NCBI RefSeq assembly: GCF_030733425.1 | Contig: NZ_JASHIZ010000011.1 | Location: 62,001 to 126,000, forward strand | Direction: 5' to 3' | Length of the DNA stretch: 64,000 nt | Origin: Roseovarius sp. MMSF_3350 | GTDB taxonomy: Bacteria; Pseudomonadota; Alphaproteobacteria; Rhodobacterales; Rhodobacteraceae | Shown: one piece after another, positions 25,829-42,578 of the stretch | How positions within the stretch are numbered: the first letter of the stretch is position 1 | How the letters are laid out: the number at the start of each line of letters is the position of its first letter | The notes under the pieces: generated by a model | What the model was told of the DNA's origin: nothing | Databases searched by the model: none | The model's input: the letters and a program-made list of their open reading frames with translations, nothing else | Position numbers and translations under genes: made by a program

Positions 25829-27043
25829 TCAGGCCACGGCATGGGCGATGGCGCATTGCTTCCAAAGCACGCCGAGCGCCTCGACCAGGTGGTCGATATC
25901 CTCGTAGCTGTGCAGCGGGCCGGGGGTGAAGCGCAGCCGTTCGGTGCCCTTGGGCACGGTGGGATAGTTGATCGGTTGCACGTAGATGCCCCAGTCCTGC
26001 ATCAGGATGTCAGACAGCATCCGGCACTTGACCGGGTCCTTGATCATCACGGGGATGATGTGGCTGGGATTGTCCATGTGCGGGATGCCGCGCCTGTTGA
26101 GCTGGGCACGCAGATAGGTGACGCGGTCGCGCTGGGCGGTGCGTTCGGCCCGGCTCTGCTTGAGATAGGCCACCGAGGCCTGCGCGGCGGCGGCCACCGC
26201 AGGCGGCAGGGCGGTGGTGAAGATGAAGCCCGAGGAAAAGCTGCGGACAAAGTCGCACATCGCAGCCGAGCCGGTGATGTAGCCGCCCATGCAGCCATAT
26301 GCCTTGCCCAGAGTGCCCTCGATCAGGGTGATGCGGTCCGCCAGTCCCTCGCGTTCGCTGACGCCCCCGCCGCGCGGGCCGTAGAGGCCCACGGCATGGA
26401 CCTCGTCGAGATAGGTCATGGCGCCATGCTTCTCGGCCACCTCGACGATCTCCTTCATTGGACAGATGTCGCCGTCCATGGAGTAGACTGATTCAAAAGC
26501 CACGATCTTGGGCGCGTTGGCGGGCAGCTTGGCCAACTGGCGGTCGAGGTCTTCGGGGTCGTTGTGCTTCCAGATGCGTTTCTGCGCGCGTGAGTGGCGG
26601 ATGCCTTCGATCATCGAGGCGTGGTTCAGCTCGTCCGAGAGGATCACGGCATCCGGCAGGCGGGCGCCCAGCGTGCCGAGCGCGGCCCAGTTGGACACGT
26701 AGCCGGAGGTGAAGAGCAGGGCGCTTTCCTTGCCGTGCAGGTCGGCCAGTTCGTGTTCAAGCGCAACGTGATACTTGTTTGTGCCCGAGATATTGCGGGT
26801 GCCGCCCGCGCCGGTGCCACACTGGTCGATGGCGTCCTTCATCACCTGGCGGATGTGGTCGTTCTGGCCCATCCCCAGATAGTCGTTCGAGCACCAGACG
26901 GTGACCTCGTCGGGGGTGTCGGCGTCATGGCTGCGCGCCCGGGGGAAATCGCCGCAGCGGCGTTCAAGTTCGGCGAAGATGCGGTAGTTGCCCTCTTTCT
27001 TGAGTGCGCCGAGCTGCGCGTTGAACATGGCATCAAAATCCAT
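25829..27043 (-). CDS. hemA: 5-aminolevulinate synthase
   Basis: This PLP enzyme condenses glycine and succinyl-CoA to 5-aminolevulinate, the first tetrapyrrole precursor. The 404-aa protein starts [21 protein letters not shown], and shows [35 protein letters not shown] and the PLP-lysine region [18 protein letters not shown]. The start at 27043 lies inside the end of puhE (11-bp overlap), so ALA synthesis is coupled to the puh/acsF genes. Confidence 0.97.
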   Translation of the reverse strand: MDFDAMFNAQLGALKKEGNYRIFAELERRCGDFPRARSHDADTPDEVTVWCSNDYLGMGQNDHIRQVMKDAIDQCGTGAGGTRNISGTNKYHVALEHELADLHGKESALLFTSGYVSNWAALGTLGARLPDAVILSDELNHASMIEGIRHSRAQKRIWKHNDPEDLDRQLAKLPANAPKIVAFESVYSMDGDICPMKEIVEVAEKHGAMTYLDEVHAVGLYGPRGGGVSEREGLADRITLIEGTLGKAYGCMGGYITGSAAMCDFVRSFSSGFIFTTALPPAVAAAAQASVAYLKQSRAERTAQRDRVTYLRAQLNRRGIPHMDNPSHIIPVMIKDPVKCRMLSDILMQDWGIYVQPINYPTVPKGTERLRFTPGPLHSYEDIDHLVEALGVLWKQCAIAHAVA

Positions 27044-27851
27044 GGGATTCCTCCGGTCTTTTTGCTTTGTCGTTTTGGGTCTTGGGCGCGGGTAGCATCC
27101 AGCGCCAGAGCTTGGCATCGGGCAATGGCAGCACCATCAGCCAATGTTCGAGAAGAGCGAGGCCAGCGAGGGCGGCCAGCAAGGCGAAGCCCACGATTTC
27201 GGCGCCGGTCTGCGCGGCGTAAAGCCGCTCGAGCCAGCAGGCGACGGCAAAGGTCAGGGCCGAAATGGAAAACGGGAAGACCCAGTTCAGTCGCTGGATG
27301 CGGAAATGGCTGGCGAGGTGGCCAAGCGCCTTGGGCAAGAACTCGGTATTGATCCGTGGCACGCCGAAATAGAGGTTCAGCTTGGCCGAGATGCGCGCGA
27401 AATAGAGGATCGTGAAGGTCCAGAGGCCGACGGTGTTCGCCGCGCCGGTGGCAAATATCCACATCGCGAGGAAGATCATCGTCAGCAGGGTTTCGTGATA
27501 GGCCACGGTGCCCCAGGCCCGGATGAAACGTTCCCATTCCGGCAGGCCGTCGGGGCAGTTGCGCAGGTTGGGGCCGGTGATCATGCCGGTCAGGAACGTG
27601 AGTTCCACCCAGCCCCAGACCGCCAGTGCGGCGAGGAACGCCCCGTAGGCGGCAAGCAGAGAGGTCTGAGGCAAGGTGGCCGCGAAGCCCCAGAGCCCCA
27701 GCCCCAGGATCGGCAGCGAGGACAATAGGCAGAACATGCGCGCCCGGCCGCCCGCCCGGTCGGCGTGGCGCACCACCATGAGGATCGCCCCGGTGGAGAA
27801 CCACCAGAGGAAAAGGGCCGCGAGGGCCGCGATCCAGGGCGAGGTCAGCAT
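27033..27851 (-). CDS. puhE: PuhE, photosynthetic complex assembly protein
   Basis: A 272-aa polytopic membrane protein with about seven hydrophobic segments, matching the PuhE (DUF3623) family: [29 protein letters not shown] and [14 protein letters not shown]. In Rhodobacter capsulatus puhE mutants have altered Bchl and RC levels. It is last but one before hemA in this transcription unit. A palindromic repeat element separates it from acsF. Confidence 0.88.
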   Translation of the reverse strand: MLTSPWIAALAALFLWWFSTGAILMVVRHADRAGGRARMFCLLSSLPILGLGLWGFAATLPQTSLLAAYGAFLAALAVWGWVELTFLTGMITGPNLRNCPDGLPEWERFIRAWGTVAYHETLLTMIFLAMWIFATGAANTVGLWTFTILYFARISAKLNLYFGVPRINTEFLPKALGHLASHFRIQRLNWVFPFSISALTFAVACWLERLYAAQTGAEIVGFALLAALAGLALLEHWLMVLPLPDAKLWRWMLPAPKTQNDKAKRPEESHGF

Positions 27852-27860
27852 CGGGCCTCA

Positions 27861-27922
27861 CCGTCCCGGGCCTGACCCGGGACCTCTGTCGCCGAGAGGC
27901 CCCGGATCAAGTCCGGGGCGGG
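27861..27922. repeat. Composite palindromic repeat between puhE and acsF
   Basis: Two inverted modules: CCGTCCCGGGCCTGACCCGGGACCTC (27861-27886) is a palindrome, and GGCCCCGGATCAAGTCCGGGGC (27898-27919) is another. The reverse complement matches the element at 33511-33573 in order and spacing. Single modules occur at 16323-16343 and 38284-38310. Confidence 0.8.
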
Positions 27923-27948
27923 TTGGTGGATATGTCGAAACCTGCGCA

Positions 27949-29079
27949 TCAGTAGGCCGGCTCCAGCCGCACGTTTTTCGGCACCTTGTGCGACTTCGCC
28001 GGGATCAGCATCAGCCGCACGAAGGCAGTCCCCGCGCGGGCCTGCGCCGACAGACGCTTGACGAAGCCCATCGGTCCGCCCTCTTTACGCGCGGTGTCGA
28101 GATCGACATTGGCCTTTTGCAGTTTCTCGAGCAGTGGCTGCCATTTCGGGCTTTCGATATCCAGCGTGATCGGAAAGATCTGCTTGGACAGTTCCGACGT
28201 CTTGGTGAAGACCTCGTGCGCGTACCAGTCGGGGTCGACGCCGAGGGCCTTGTGGAAGGCCGGGCGCTGGTGGTCGCGCACGTACATCGTGGCGTAAACG
28301 GCTGTCAGGAAGAACTTGATCCAGTAGACGTTTCTGCCGGAGGTCAGCCGGGGGTCGGTCTTCATCAGCAGGGCGAAGGCCTCGCCATGGCTGAACTCGT
28401 CATTGCACCATTCGCGGAACCACTTGAAGATCGGGTGGAAGCGATGCTCGGGGTTGGCCTCGAGGTGGCGGTAGATGGTGATGTAGCGTGCGTAGCCGAT
28501 CTTTTCCGACAGGTACGTGGCGTAGTAGATGAACTTGGGCCGGAAGTAGGTGTATTTCTTCTTCTGCGTCAGGAAGCCGAGGTTCACGCGCAGACCGGCC
28601 TCGCGCAATGCGTCGTTGATGAAGCCGGCGTGCCGGGCCTCGTCGCGGGCCATCAGCTGGAAAAGCTGGGTGATGTCGCGGTTGTTGCCGCGGCGCTTCA
28701 TTTCCTTGTAGAGCACGCAGCCCGAGAATTCGGCGGTGCAGCTTGAGATCAGGAAGTCGATGAATTCCTTCTTCAGGGCAGGGTCCATCCCCTCCCAGTC
28801 GACGTGGTCCCAGTCCTCGTTCTTCTTGAAATGGCCCTTGTTGGGGTCGGCTTCCATCTGGTCGATCAGCTTGTCCCAGTCGGCGCGCACGGGGCTGACG
28901 TCGATGGCGTCAAGCTCGTCGAAATCCGTGGTGTAGAAACGCGGCGTGAGCAGCGTGTTGGACATGGCCGTTTCGGTCGCCATTTCATCGTTGTACTGGC
29001 GATCCTGCGCTTCGGCGATCGCGAGCCCCTCTTCAACGGTGGTGGCGTCGGCGGTGTGCTTCGTGGTTTGCATGTTCAT
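27949..29079 (-). CDS. acsF: Aerobic Mg-protoporphyrin IX monomethyl ester cyclase
   Basis: AcsF is the di-iron, O2-dependent enzyme that forms the isocyclic ring E of (bacterio)chlorophyll. Iron-ligand motifs are visible: the Glu in SSCTAEFSGCVLYKEMKRR, DEARHAGF and WCNDEFSHGEAFA. The start at 29079 (376 aa) has GAGGAGG upstream and overlaps the stop of the 98-aa ORF. Because bchE, the O2-independent enzyme, is not in the window, this PGC depends on oxygen for Bchl synthesis unless bchE lies elsewhere. Confidence 0.97.
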   Translation of the reverse strand: MNMQTTKHTADATTVEEGLAIAEAQDRQYNDEMATETAMSNTLLTPRFYTTDFDELDAIDVSPVRADWDKLIDQMEADPNKGHFKKNEDWDHVDWEGMDPALKKEFIDFLISSCTAEFSGCVLYKEMKRRGNNRDITQLFQLMARDEARHAGFINDALREAGLRVNLGFLTQKKKYTYFRPKFIYYATYLSEKIGYARYITIYRHLEANPEHRFHPIFKWFREWCNDEFSHGEAFALLMKTDPRLTSGRNVYWIKFFLTAVYATMYVRDHQRPAFHKALGVDPDWYAHEVFTKTSELSKQIFPITLDIESPKWQPLLEKLQKANVDLDTARKEGGPMGFVKRLSAQARAGTAFVRLMLIPAKSHKVPKNVRLEPAY

Positions 29080-29372
29080 AGCGTGACCTCCTCGGAGAAG
29101 GAAAACTCGCACAGCTCCATCACCTCGAAATCACCCGTGAGGCGGGTCCACAGCTGTTCCAGCTTGCTGGCGCGAAGGATGGTGGCCTCGCGCTCCTCGC
29201 TGACCACTTCGCCGAAGGGCGCCATGATCTCGGGTCCGTGGACCTTCACCTCGTCGCCGGGGTGGATCACGGCCCCGTTGTTGAACCGCACATGCGCGTG
29301 CAGGGAGTCAAAGCAATGCGATACTTCGACCGTGCAGGGCGCCCTTTCTATGTCTTTGGTCAGCCATCCCAT
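29076..29372 (-). CDS. 98-aa conserved-position protein between puhC and acsF
   Basis: A 98-aa soluble protein beginning MGWLTKDIERAPCTVEVSHCFDS, with HAHVRFNNGAVIHPGDEVKVHG, an OB-like beta-rich centre, and an acidic end (VMELCEFSFSEEVTL). It has three Cys, no signal and no membrane segment. A good ribosome site (AAAAGGAG) and a 4-bp overlap with acsF indicate real translation. A small ORF at this place is usual in Rhodobacterales PGCs. A partner or stability factor for the AcsF cyclase is a reasonable inference from coupling, not shown by sequence. Confidence 0.7.
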   Translation of the reverse strand: MGWLTKDIERAPCTVEVSHCFDSLHAHVRFNNGAVIHPGDEVKVHGPEIMAPFGEVVSEEREATILRASKLEQLWTRLTGDFEVMELCEFSFSEEVTL

Positions 29373-29389
29373 TTTGGCGTCTCCTTTTG

Positions 29390-29863
29390 CTATTGTGCCA
29401 GGAGCCTTGCAAAGGCCTTGGCGTTGTCGATGCCGAACCCCATGAGGTCGGCATTCCAGCCCGTGGACGGGTCGTGGATCGCGATGCGTCCGTTGTCGTA
29501 CCGGACGAGTGTCAGCGGGCCTGTCAGGGCTACGCGGTGTTTGGTGCGCTCGCGCTGGATCACGCGCCAGACGCCCGAGATGAACCCGCCCTCTTTCGGG
29601 TTCAGCTCGGCGATGAGCGTGCCGTCCAGTGCGGTGACGGTGGCTCTGCCGGACATGTCGCCGGACAAGTTGAACGTGCGTTCGTGGGTGATCGCGCCGG
29701 TGGGCGGCGTGTAGGTGACCGGCTGGCCCGACAGGCGCGACCACGTGACCAGCGCCAGAACGATCAGCACGAAGGCGCAGACCGCGAAGACCAGCACGCG
29801 CGGGACAAGCTCCTTGTCGTGGCCGTCCTGGGGGTGGGCGTGGATGTGATCGGTCTGGGCCAT
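29390..29863 (-). CDS. puhC: PuhC, photosynthetic complex assembly protein
   Basis: A 157-aa protein with a His-rich N-terminus (HIHAHPQDGHDKELVPR), one membrane helix (residues about 23-43) and a periplasmic domain containing RTFNLSGDMSGRATVTALDG and ending GFGIDNAKAFARLL. This is the PuhC pattern; it supports RC-LH1 organisation in R. capsulatus. The gene lies between puhB and the 98-aa ORF, as in relatives. Confidence 0.9.
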   Translation of the reverse strand: MAQTDHIHAHPQDGHDKELVPRVLVFAVCAFVLIVLALVTWSRLSGQPVTYTPPTGAITHERTFNLSGDMSGRATVTALDGTLIAELNPKEGGFISGVWRVIQRERTKHRVALTGPLTLVRYDNGRIAIHDPSTGWNADLMGFGIDNAKAFARLLAQ

Positions 29864-29880
29864 GCGGTGTCAGGTCCTTT

Positions 29881-30549
29881 TCATTCCGCCGGTACGGCGC
29901 CGGGCGCGATATCGTTGGCGCCGGTGTCGGTTGCGGCCGGTCTGCGGGCGAGTTTCGGCGTGTCGAGCTGCGCCTCGGCGGCCTCGGCGAAGAGGCGGGC
30001 GATGCGGGCCGCATCGTCGATTGCGCGCAAGGCCGGCTGCGGCCTGCGTACGTGCCAGGGCCGCACGTGGGGCCAGCAGGTGAGAAAGCTGAGCGGCGGC
30101 GGGTCCATCAGGTCGAGCGCGATGGTGCCGTTGCCAGACCGGCGCAGCGCGAGGTCGGCGCTGGCGATGCGGCTGAAAGGCAGGTTGAGCGTGACGGTCA
30201 GCGCCGCGCCGACGCGCATCGCCACGCGCCGGTTGGTGATGGTGTAGATGGTGGCGCGGGCCTGCACCGCTCCGATCGCCAGAAGCAGCGCCGCCGCCAC
30301 CGCACCGATGACCAGGAACGGAAAGGACACCCGAAACGCGTGAGCCATGCCCACCTGGTCGAAGAGTGTGACGAAGCGCCAGGCGAAAAGAATAACGAAA
30401 TAGCCCACCACCCAGTAGAGGTTGAGCGATTGCACCGTCAGCGCCCACCAGTTGGGCCGGCCCTGCCACAGGATATGTTCACCCTCGGGCGGGCGCTCTG
30501 GCAGGCCGGGGACCGGTTCCACTTGGAAATCGTCATGGGGCATCGTCAT
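29881..30549 (-). CDS. puhB: PuhB, reaction centre assembly protein
   Basis: A 222-aa membrane protein with a PH-like domain: PERPPEGEHILWQGRPNWWALTVQSLN near the N-terminus, two to three hydrophobic segments, then ATIYTITNRRVAMRVGAAL and RIASADLALRR. PuhB dimers assist RC assembly in R. capsulatus. The gene follows puhA by 21 bp. The C-terminal tail (residues about 190-222) is variable. Confidence 0.92.
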   Translation of the reverse strand: MTMPHDDFQVEPVPGLPERPPEGEHILWQGRPNWWALTVQSLNLYWVVGYFVILFAWRFVTLFDQVGMAHAFRVSFPFLVIGAVAAALLLAIGAVQARATIYTITNRRVAMRVGAALTVTLNLPFSRIASADLALRRSGNGTIALDLMDPPPLSFLTCWPHVRPWHVRRPQPALRAIDDAARIARLFAEAAEAQLDTPKLARRPAATDTGANDIAPGAVPAE

Positions 30550-30570
30550 CTCCTTCGTCCGCCTGTCCGC

Positions 30571-31344
30571 TCAGCCCAGCTTGGGGTTGAGGCGGGCGTC
30601 GTCGGCGTAGATCGTGCCGCCGCCGTAATAGGCCGAGATCTTGTCTTCCTCGAGCTTGGTCACCTGGTTCGGTGAGGCGTGTTTCGGTACGCCGGCGAAG
30701 TGCTTGCCGTAGAGCTTGAGCACCTTGACGTGGTTGCTCTTGATCCGTGTGAGGGTCATCGGCACCAGCCGCTTGCCCGCGCCGTGATCGCCATCGAGTT
30801 CGATCTCGAGGTAGCGGACAAGCTGTTCGGGCTCGTCGACCCAGAGGTCGGTGATCATGCCCACGACCTCGCCGTCGCCGGCCACCACGGGAAGGCCGCG
30901 CGGGTCACGGCCCGCAGCCACGTGAAAGTGCTCGTTCGCGCCCATCGGCACGATCTTGGGGTGACCGTGGCCGTCGAGTTCCGGCACGTCCTCGCGGTTG
31001 GCCCACGACGCCGGCCCGACGCCATCGGCGAGCGGATCGCCAGTGGGTTCGAACGGAAAGCCGTTGCCTGCGGCGGTCTTTTGCAGGGCGATGTTCGGGC
31101 GGTCGCTGCGCTGGCCCGACGGGACGGTCAGTTCGCCCCGGCCGTGGGGCAGGACGAAGGTCTTGTCGCCGGGGACGGGAAACAAGCCCTGGTTGGCGGA
31201 GACGTTGCCGTCGTCATCTTCCAGAGGGTAGCCTTCGCGCATGTTCTCGCGCTGGATGTAGATGATCAGCCCGGCGAAGAAGATCCAGAAGAGCCAGATC
31301 GAAAGGCTGGCGAGATCGAAATTGGCGAAGAAAGCGTTACTCAT
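30571..31344 (-). CDS. puhA: Photosynthetic reaction centre H subunit
   Basis: The 257-aa RC H subunit has a short periplasmic N-terminus ([13 protein letters not shown]), one membrane helix ([15 protein letters not shown]) followed by [14 protein letters not shown], and a cytoplasmic PRC-barrel domain ([34 protein letters not shown]) that caps L and M and tunes QB protonation. It lies 27 bp after lhaA, as in most purple bacteria. Confidence 0.97.
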   Translation of the reverse strand: MSNAFFANFDLASLSIWLFWIFFAGLIIYIQRENMREGYPLEDDDGNVSANQGLFPVPGDKTFVLPHGRGELTVPSGQRSDRPNIALQKTAAGNGFPFEPTGDPLADGVGPASWANREDVPELDGHGHPKIVPMGANEHFHVAAGRDPRGLPVVAGDGEVVGMITDLWVDEPEQLVRYLEIELDGDHGAGKRLVPMTLTRIKSNHVKVLKLYGKHFAGVPKHASPNQVTKLEEDKISAYYGGGTIYADDARLNPKLG

Positions 31345-31371
31345 GGCATATCCTTTCCATGGATCGGCACA

Positions 31372-32811
31372 TCATGTCGGGAAGTCGGCCAGGCCGATGC
31401 GGGCCGCCTCCGATGGGGTGGGATGGGACGCGGCGCGCGGGTTGCGCACAAGTGGCCCGATCACGGCAAGCGTGACGAAAAGCAGGGCAATCTCGGTGTG
31501 ATAGACGAAGGTGTAGCCGGTAGCCGGCGTGTTCAGCACCTCGCCCCAGGCGCCGGAGGTGGCCGCGGCATTGACCGCGTCGCGGATGCCGCCGCCGAAG
31601 GCGATGGCCAGTCCCGCTGCGGTGGCCTGCGCGGCGCCCCAGGCCCCGAGTGCCAGGCCGTGGCCGGCCTTGCCTTGCGTGGTGATGGTCATGGCGGCCG
31701 TCAGGGTCGAGACGGCGAAAACGCCGCCGCCCAGCCCGATCAGGCAGGCCCCGGCAAAGAAGAGCGCGGTCGAGTTCATCGGTGCGGCGAAGACGACGAT
31801 GGCAAAGGCTGCGATGCCGATCAGCACGCCGAGCGCCGCCAGCCGGTGCGCGTTACGGCCTTGGGCCAATGAGCGCCCGGTCCAGACGAAGCCCGCCAGA
31901 GCGCCTGCCGCCCAGAGCGCTGTCAGGAGCGTGGTCGAGGAGACCGAAAGGCCGAGGATTTCGCCGCCGTAAGGTTCCAGCAGGACATCCTGCATGTTGA
32001 AGGCCATGGTGCCGATGAAGACCACCGCCAGGAGCCGCCCGGCCTGACCGCCCGCCATAAGGTCGGCCCAGGCCTCGGCGAAACGGGGCCGGGGGACGGC
32101 GCGCTCGGCACGTGTCATCGGCGCCATCTTTTCCTGTTTCCAGAGCGCTATGAGGTTGAGGACGATGCCCACGAGCGCCGCGCCTTGTACTACCCGGATC
32201 AGGGCCAGTTCGCTGAAGTCGCGCAGCAGCCAGCCGATGACGATGGCCGAGACGCCCATGCCCAAGAGGAACATCACGTAAAGCAGCGCCACGACACGCG
32301 GGCGGTTTTTCTCGTCGGCGCGGTCGGTAGCCAGCGCCAGACCGGCGGTCTGCGTCATGTGCAGGCCAAGGCCGGTCATCAGGAAGGCGAGTGCCGCCAG
32401 CACCTCGCCTGCGAAGGGCACGTCGTGGACCGTGTTGCCCGACAGGACCAGCAGCGCGAACGGCATGACCGCAAGACCGCCCATTTGCCAGAGCGAGCCG
32501 AACCAGAGGTAGGGCACGCGCTTCCAGCCGATCGCGCTGCGGTAGGTGTCCGAGCGAAATCCGAGAAGCGTGCGGAACGGGGCAATCAGAACCGGCAAGG
32601 CGATCATCACGGCGACGATGGTGGCCGGGACGGAAAGCTCGACGATCATGACGCGGTTGAGTGTGCCCAGCAGCATCACCGTGGCCATGCCCACCGACAC
32701 CTGAAAGAGCGACAGGCGCAGTAGCTCGCCGATCGGCAACCCCTCGCTGGCCGCGTCCGCAAAGGGCAGGGCGCGCAGGCTGAGATGCTTGAGGGGCGAC
32801 GGACGGCTCAT
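31372..32811 (-). CDS. lhaA: LhaA, LH1 assembly protein (PucC family)
   Basis: A 479-aa, 12-helix protein of the Bch2/PucC branch of the major facilitator superfamily. Family pieces are LLRLSLFQVSVGMATVMLLGTLNRVMIVEL, FRSDTYRSAIGWKRVPYLW, LLEPYGGEILGLSVSSTTLLTALW and GLALGAWGAAQATAAGLA. It helps LH1 assembly next to puhA. The start at 32811 overlaps the bchM stop; a longer frame upstream is bchM shadow. Confidence 0.94.
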   Translation of the reverse strand: MSRPSPLKHLSLRALPFADAASEGLPIGELLRLSLFQVSVGMATVMLLGTLNRVMIVELSVPATIVAVMIALPVLIAPFRTLLGFRSDTYRSAIGWKRVPYLWFGSLWQMGGLAVMPFALLVLSGNTVHDVPFAGEVLAALAFLMTGLGLHMTQTAGLALATDRADEKNRPRVVALLYVMFLLGMGVSAIVIGWLLRDFSELALIRVVQGAALVGIVLNLIALWKQEKMAPMTRAERAVPRPRFAEAWADLMAGGQAGRLLAVVFIGTMAFNMQDVLLEPYGGEILGLSVSSTTLLTALWAAGALAGFVWTGRSLAQGRNAHRLAALGVLIGIAAFAIVVFAAPMNSTALFFAGACLIGLGGGVFAVSTLTAAMTITTQGKAGHGLALGAWGAAQATAAGLAIAFGGGIRDAVNAAATSGAWGEVLNTPATGYTFVYHTEIALLFVTLAVIGPLVRNPRAASHPTPSEAARIGLADFPT

Positions 32812-33488
32812 GCAGTCACCTCCATCGCGTGGGAAATGTAGAAACCCGAGGTCACGCGCTGGAGCGGTGCGAGCCTGCCGATGCCTTCGGCCCGCGCATA
32901 GGCGCGCGACAGGCGCGCGGGGCTGTGCGGGATCATCGTGGGCGACCGGTCCGAGCGCGGGAAAAGCTTGCCCGCGTACCACATGCCCATCAGCAGCGGC
33001 GTGCGCGGGGCGATGGTGAAGACGATCCGGCCCGAGGTGCGCGCCATGAGCGTCGCCAGCGACCGGGCGATATCGGCATCGCGGTAGTAGATCAGGCTGT
33101 CCATCGCCAGAACGTGGTCGAACCGGCCCAGCCCCTCGTCCAGCATGTCGCCGGCGTGAAAGGTCACGCGGTGTGCCAGCGTTTCGGGCAGGCGCCGTTG
33201 CGCGATGCCTACGAGCGAGGGCGAAATGTCGACGGCCACCACGTCGGCCCCGCGCGCGGCGAGTTCGGTGGTCATGGCGCCGGTGCCGCAGCCCGCGTCG
33301 AGGATGCGCGCGCCGCGCAGGTCATTGGGCAGGCGCGACAGCATCTGTTCGCGCATCGCGTCCCGCCCGCGCCGCACGGTTTCCCGGATCTTGGAAACCG
33401 GCGCGTCGCTGGTCAGCGCCTCCCACGTGCGGGTGGCGGTCTTGTCGAAATAGGTCTCGACCCGGGTCAATGTGCGGTCGTAGGTCAT
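32808..33488 (-). CDS. bchM: Mg-protoporphyrin IX O-methyltransferase
   Basis: BchM methylates the C13 propionate of Mg-protoporphyrin IX using SAM. The 226-aa protein shows motif I ILDAGCGTGAMTTELAARGADVVAVDIS and a family start YDRTLTRVETYFDKTATRTWEALTSD. The ATG at 33488 is preferred; sequence upstream is a palindromic repeat. It is separated from bchL by a 112-bp gap holding that repeat. Confidence 0.96.
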   Translation of the reverse strand: MTYDRTLTRVETYFDKTATRTWEALTSDAPVSKIRETVRRGRDAMREQMLSRLPNDLRGARILDAGCGTGAMTTELAARGADVVAVDISPSLVGIAQRRLPETLAHRVTFHAGDMLDEGLGRFDHVLAMDSLIYYRDADIARSLATLMARTSGRIVFTIAPRTPLLMGMWYAGKLFPRSDRSPTMIPHSPARLSRAYARAEGIGRLAPLQRVTSGFYISHAMEVTA

Positions 33489-33510
33489 GCCGTGCCCCCT
33501 GCACGCGTCG

Positions 33511-33573
33511 CGCCCCGGACTTGATCCGGGTCCTCCACGCTGGCCGGGAGGTCCGGGCTCAGGGCCGGGACGG
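33511..33573. repeat. Composite palindromic repeat between bchL and bchM
   Basis: Module one, CGCCCCGGACTTGATCCGGG, is followed after about 15 bp by module two, GGGAGGTCCGGGCTCAGGGCCGGGACGG. The order and spacing equal the reverse complement of the element at 27861-27922. It lies within the transcribed leader between bchL and bchM and could fold into strong RNA hairpins. Confidence 0.8.
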
Positions 33574-33600
33574 CGGTGCGATATGTTCCGGCGTTGTTCA

Positions 33601-41483
<7,883 letters not shown>

Positions 41484-41634
41484 CTTTGCGGCGTCGCGTG
41501 GCGTCAACACTATGTGGTGGTTGGGTAACCCGAATCACGGAAGTCGGTTAGGTCCATTCAATGGAGCCTTGGCATATTTCAGGTGGAGATTGCCGTTAGG
41601 AAACATGGGGTTGAGGTTTCGTGTTATGCGTGTG

Positions 41635-41652
41635 TGTCAGGAAAAATTGACA
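41635..41652. promoter_or_regulatory. PpsR/CrtJ operator upstream of ppaA
   Basis: Perfect TGT-N12-ACA (TGTCAGGAAAAATTGACA), ending 88 bp before the ppaA start and containing a TTGACA. It implies feedback of PpsR on its own regulatory operon ppaA-ppsR. Confidence 0.78.
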
Positions 41653-41740
41653 TTGAAGAGCCGCCGGCGCACACTATCCTCGTCAGCGAATTTTCCGATC
41701 GCTTGCGGATCGTGACGGTGACGACGCGGGGGAGAGACGC

Positions 41741-42544
41741 GTGACAGAGTCCTGGGACAAAAAAGGCTCCGGCCTATCGACAGTGCAACAGCCAGCCATA
41801 CGGTTTCTGGTCGAGTCGGCGCTCAGAACGGTGATTTCCAACACGGCCAAAGCCGAACCGCGAACCCGCGAGCAATGGATCGAGCGCCTGGTCGAGGCGC
41901 TGATGTCCGAGTCCGACAGCAGCTATCGCGCGGTCGTGGCGTCGCTGATGGCCAGCGGTGTGAGCACCCAAGAGATCTTTCAGTCATACATCCCGACTGC
42001 CTCGGCCTATCTGGGCGAGCTCTGGGTCAGCGATCGGGCGAGCTTCGTGGACGTTACGGTCGGCGCTTCGCGGCTGCAGGGCCTGTTTCGCAACAAGCCG
42101 GCCGACGCGCCGGCCCGGTGGAGCGATCGGAGCATACCGCTCGGCCAATCTGTGCTCATGGTCGTGCCGCAGTTCGAGCAGCACGCGCTGGGCGCCTTCG
42201 TGGCGGCCGATAATTTGCGCCGGCATGGACTTTGGGTGCATATGGCCATCGGCCTCAGGCAAGAGGAATTAGCTGAACTTGCGGGCAGTCGCCGGTTCGC
42301 CATGATCGGAATATCGGTCGCCACGCGGAATTCGGTTGAAAAAACCACCGGACTTGTAGATTACGTGCGTTCAAATACGGACTATCTGCCGCCTATCGTG
42401 ATCGGGGGGCGCGCCGTGGAGGCCGATCCGAAAGCCGTTTCAAAGACCGGCGCGGATTTCTCGGTACGCACGGCACGGGAGGCGATAGAGAAGTGTGGTT
42501 TGTCGAGCGTCTCGGAAGCTCTTCCGTTCAGCGGTGTTCTGTGA
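41741..42544 (+). CDS. ppaA: PpaA/AerR-type cobalamin-binding photosynthesis regulator
   Basis: A 267-aa cytosolic regulator. The N-terminal helical region (residues about 18-90) precedes a B12-binding domain with the His-containing motif QFEQHALGAFVAADNLRRHG near residue 145-160 and VIGGRAVEADPKAVSKTGAD later. In Rhodobacter AerR/PpaA binds cobalamin in a light-dependent way and modulates CrtJ/PpsR. The start is GTG with gggggagag upstream. It lies immediately before ppsR, its functional partner, 34 bp apart. Confidence 0.9.
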   Translation: MTESWDKKGSGLSTVQQPAIRFLVESALRTVISNTAKAEPRTREQWIERLVEALMSESDSSYRAVVASLMASGVSTQEIFQSYIPTASAYLGELWVSDRASFVDVTVGASRLQGLFRNKPADAPARWSDRSIPLGQSVLMVVPQFEQHALGAFVAADNLRRHGLWVHMAIGLRQEELAELAGSRRFAMIGISVATRNSVEKTTGLVDYVRSNTDYLPPIVIGGRAVEADPKAVSKTGADFSVRTAREAIEKCGLSSVSEALPFSGVL

Positions 42545-42578
42545 CGCTTATTGGTTTGGGGAAGATCGGAGTGGTCTG

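Noticed and set aside
41512..41715. 67-codon plus-strand frame between bchF and ppaA
   Set aside because: Overlaps a PpsR operator, lacks a ribosome site and has no protein-like pattern.
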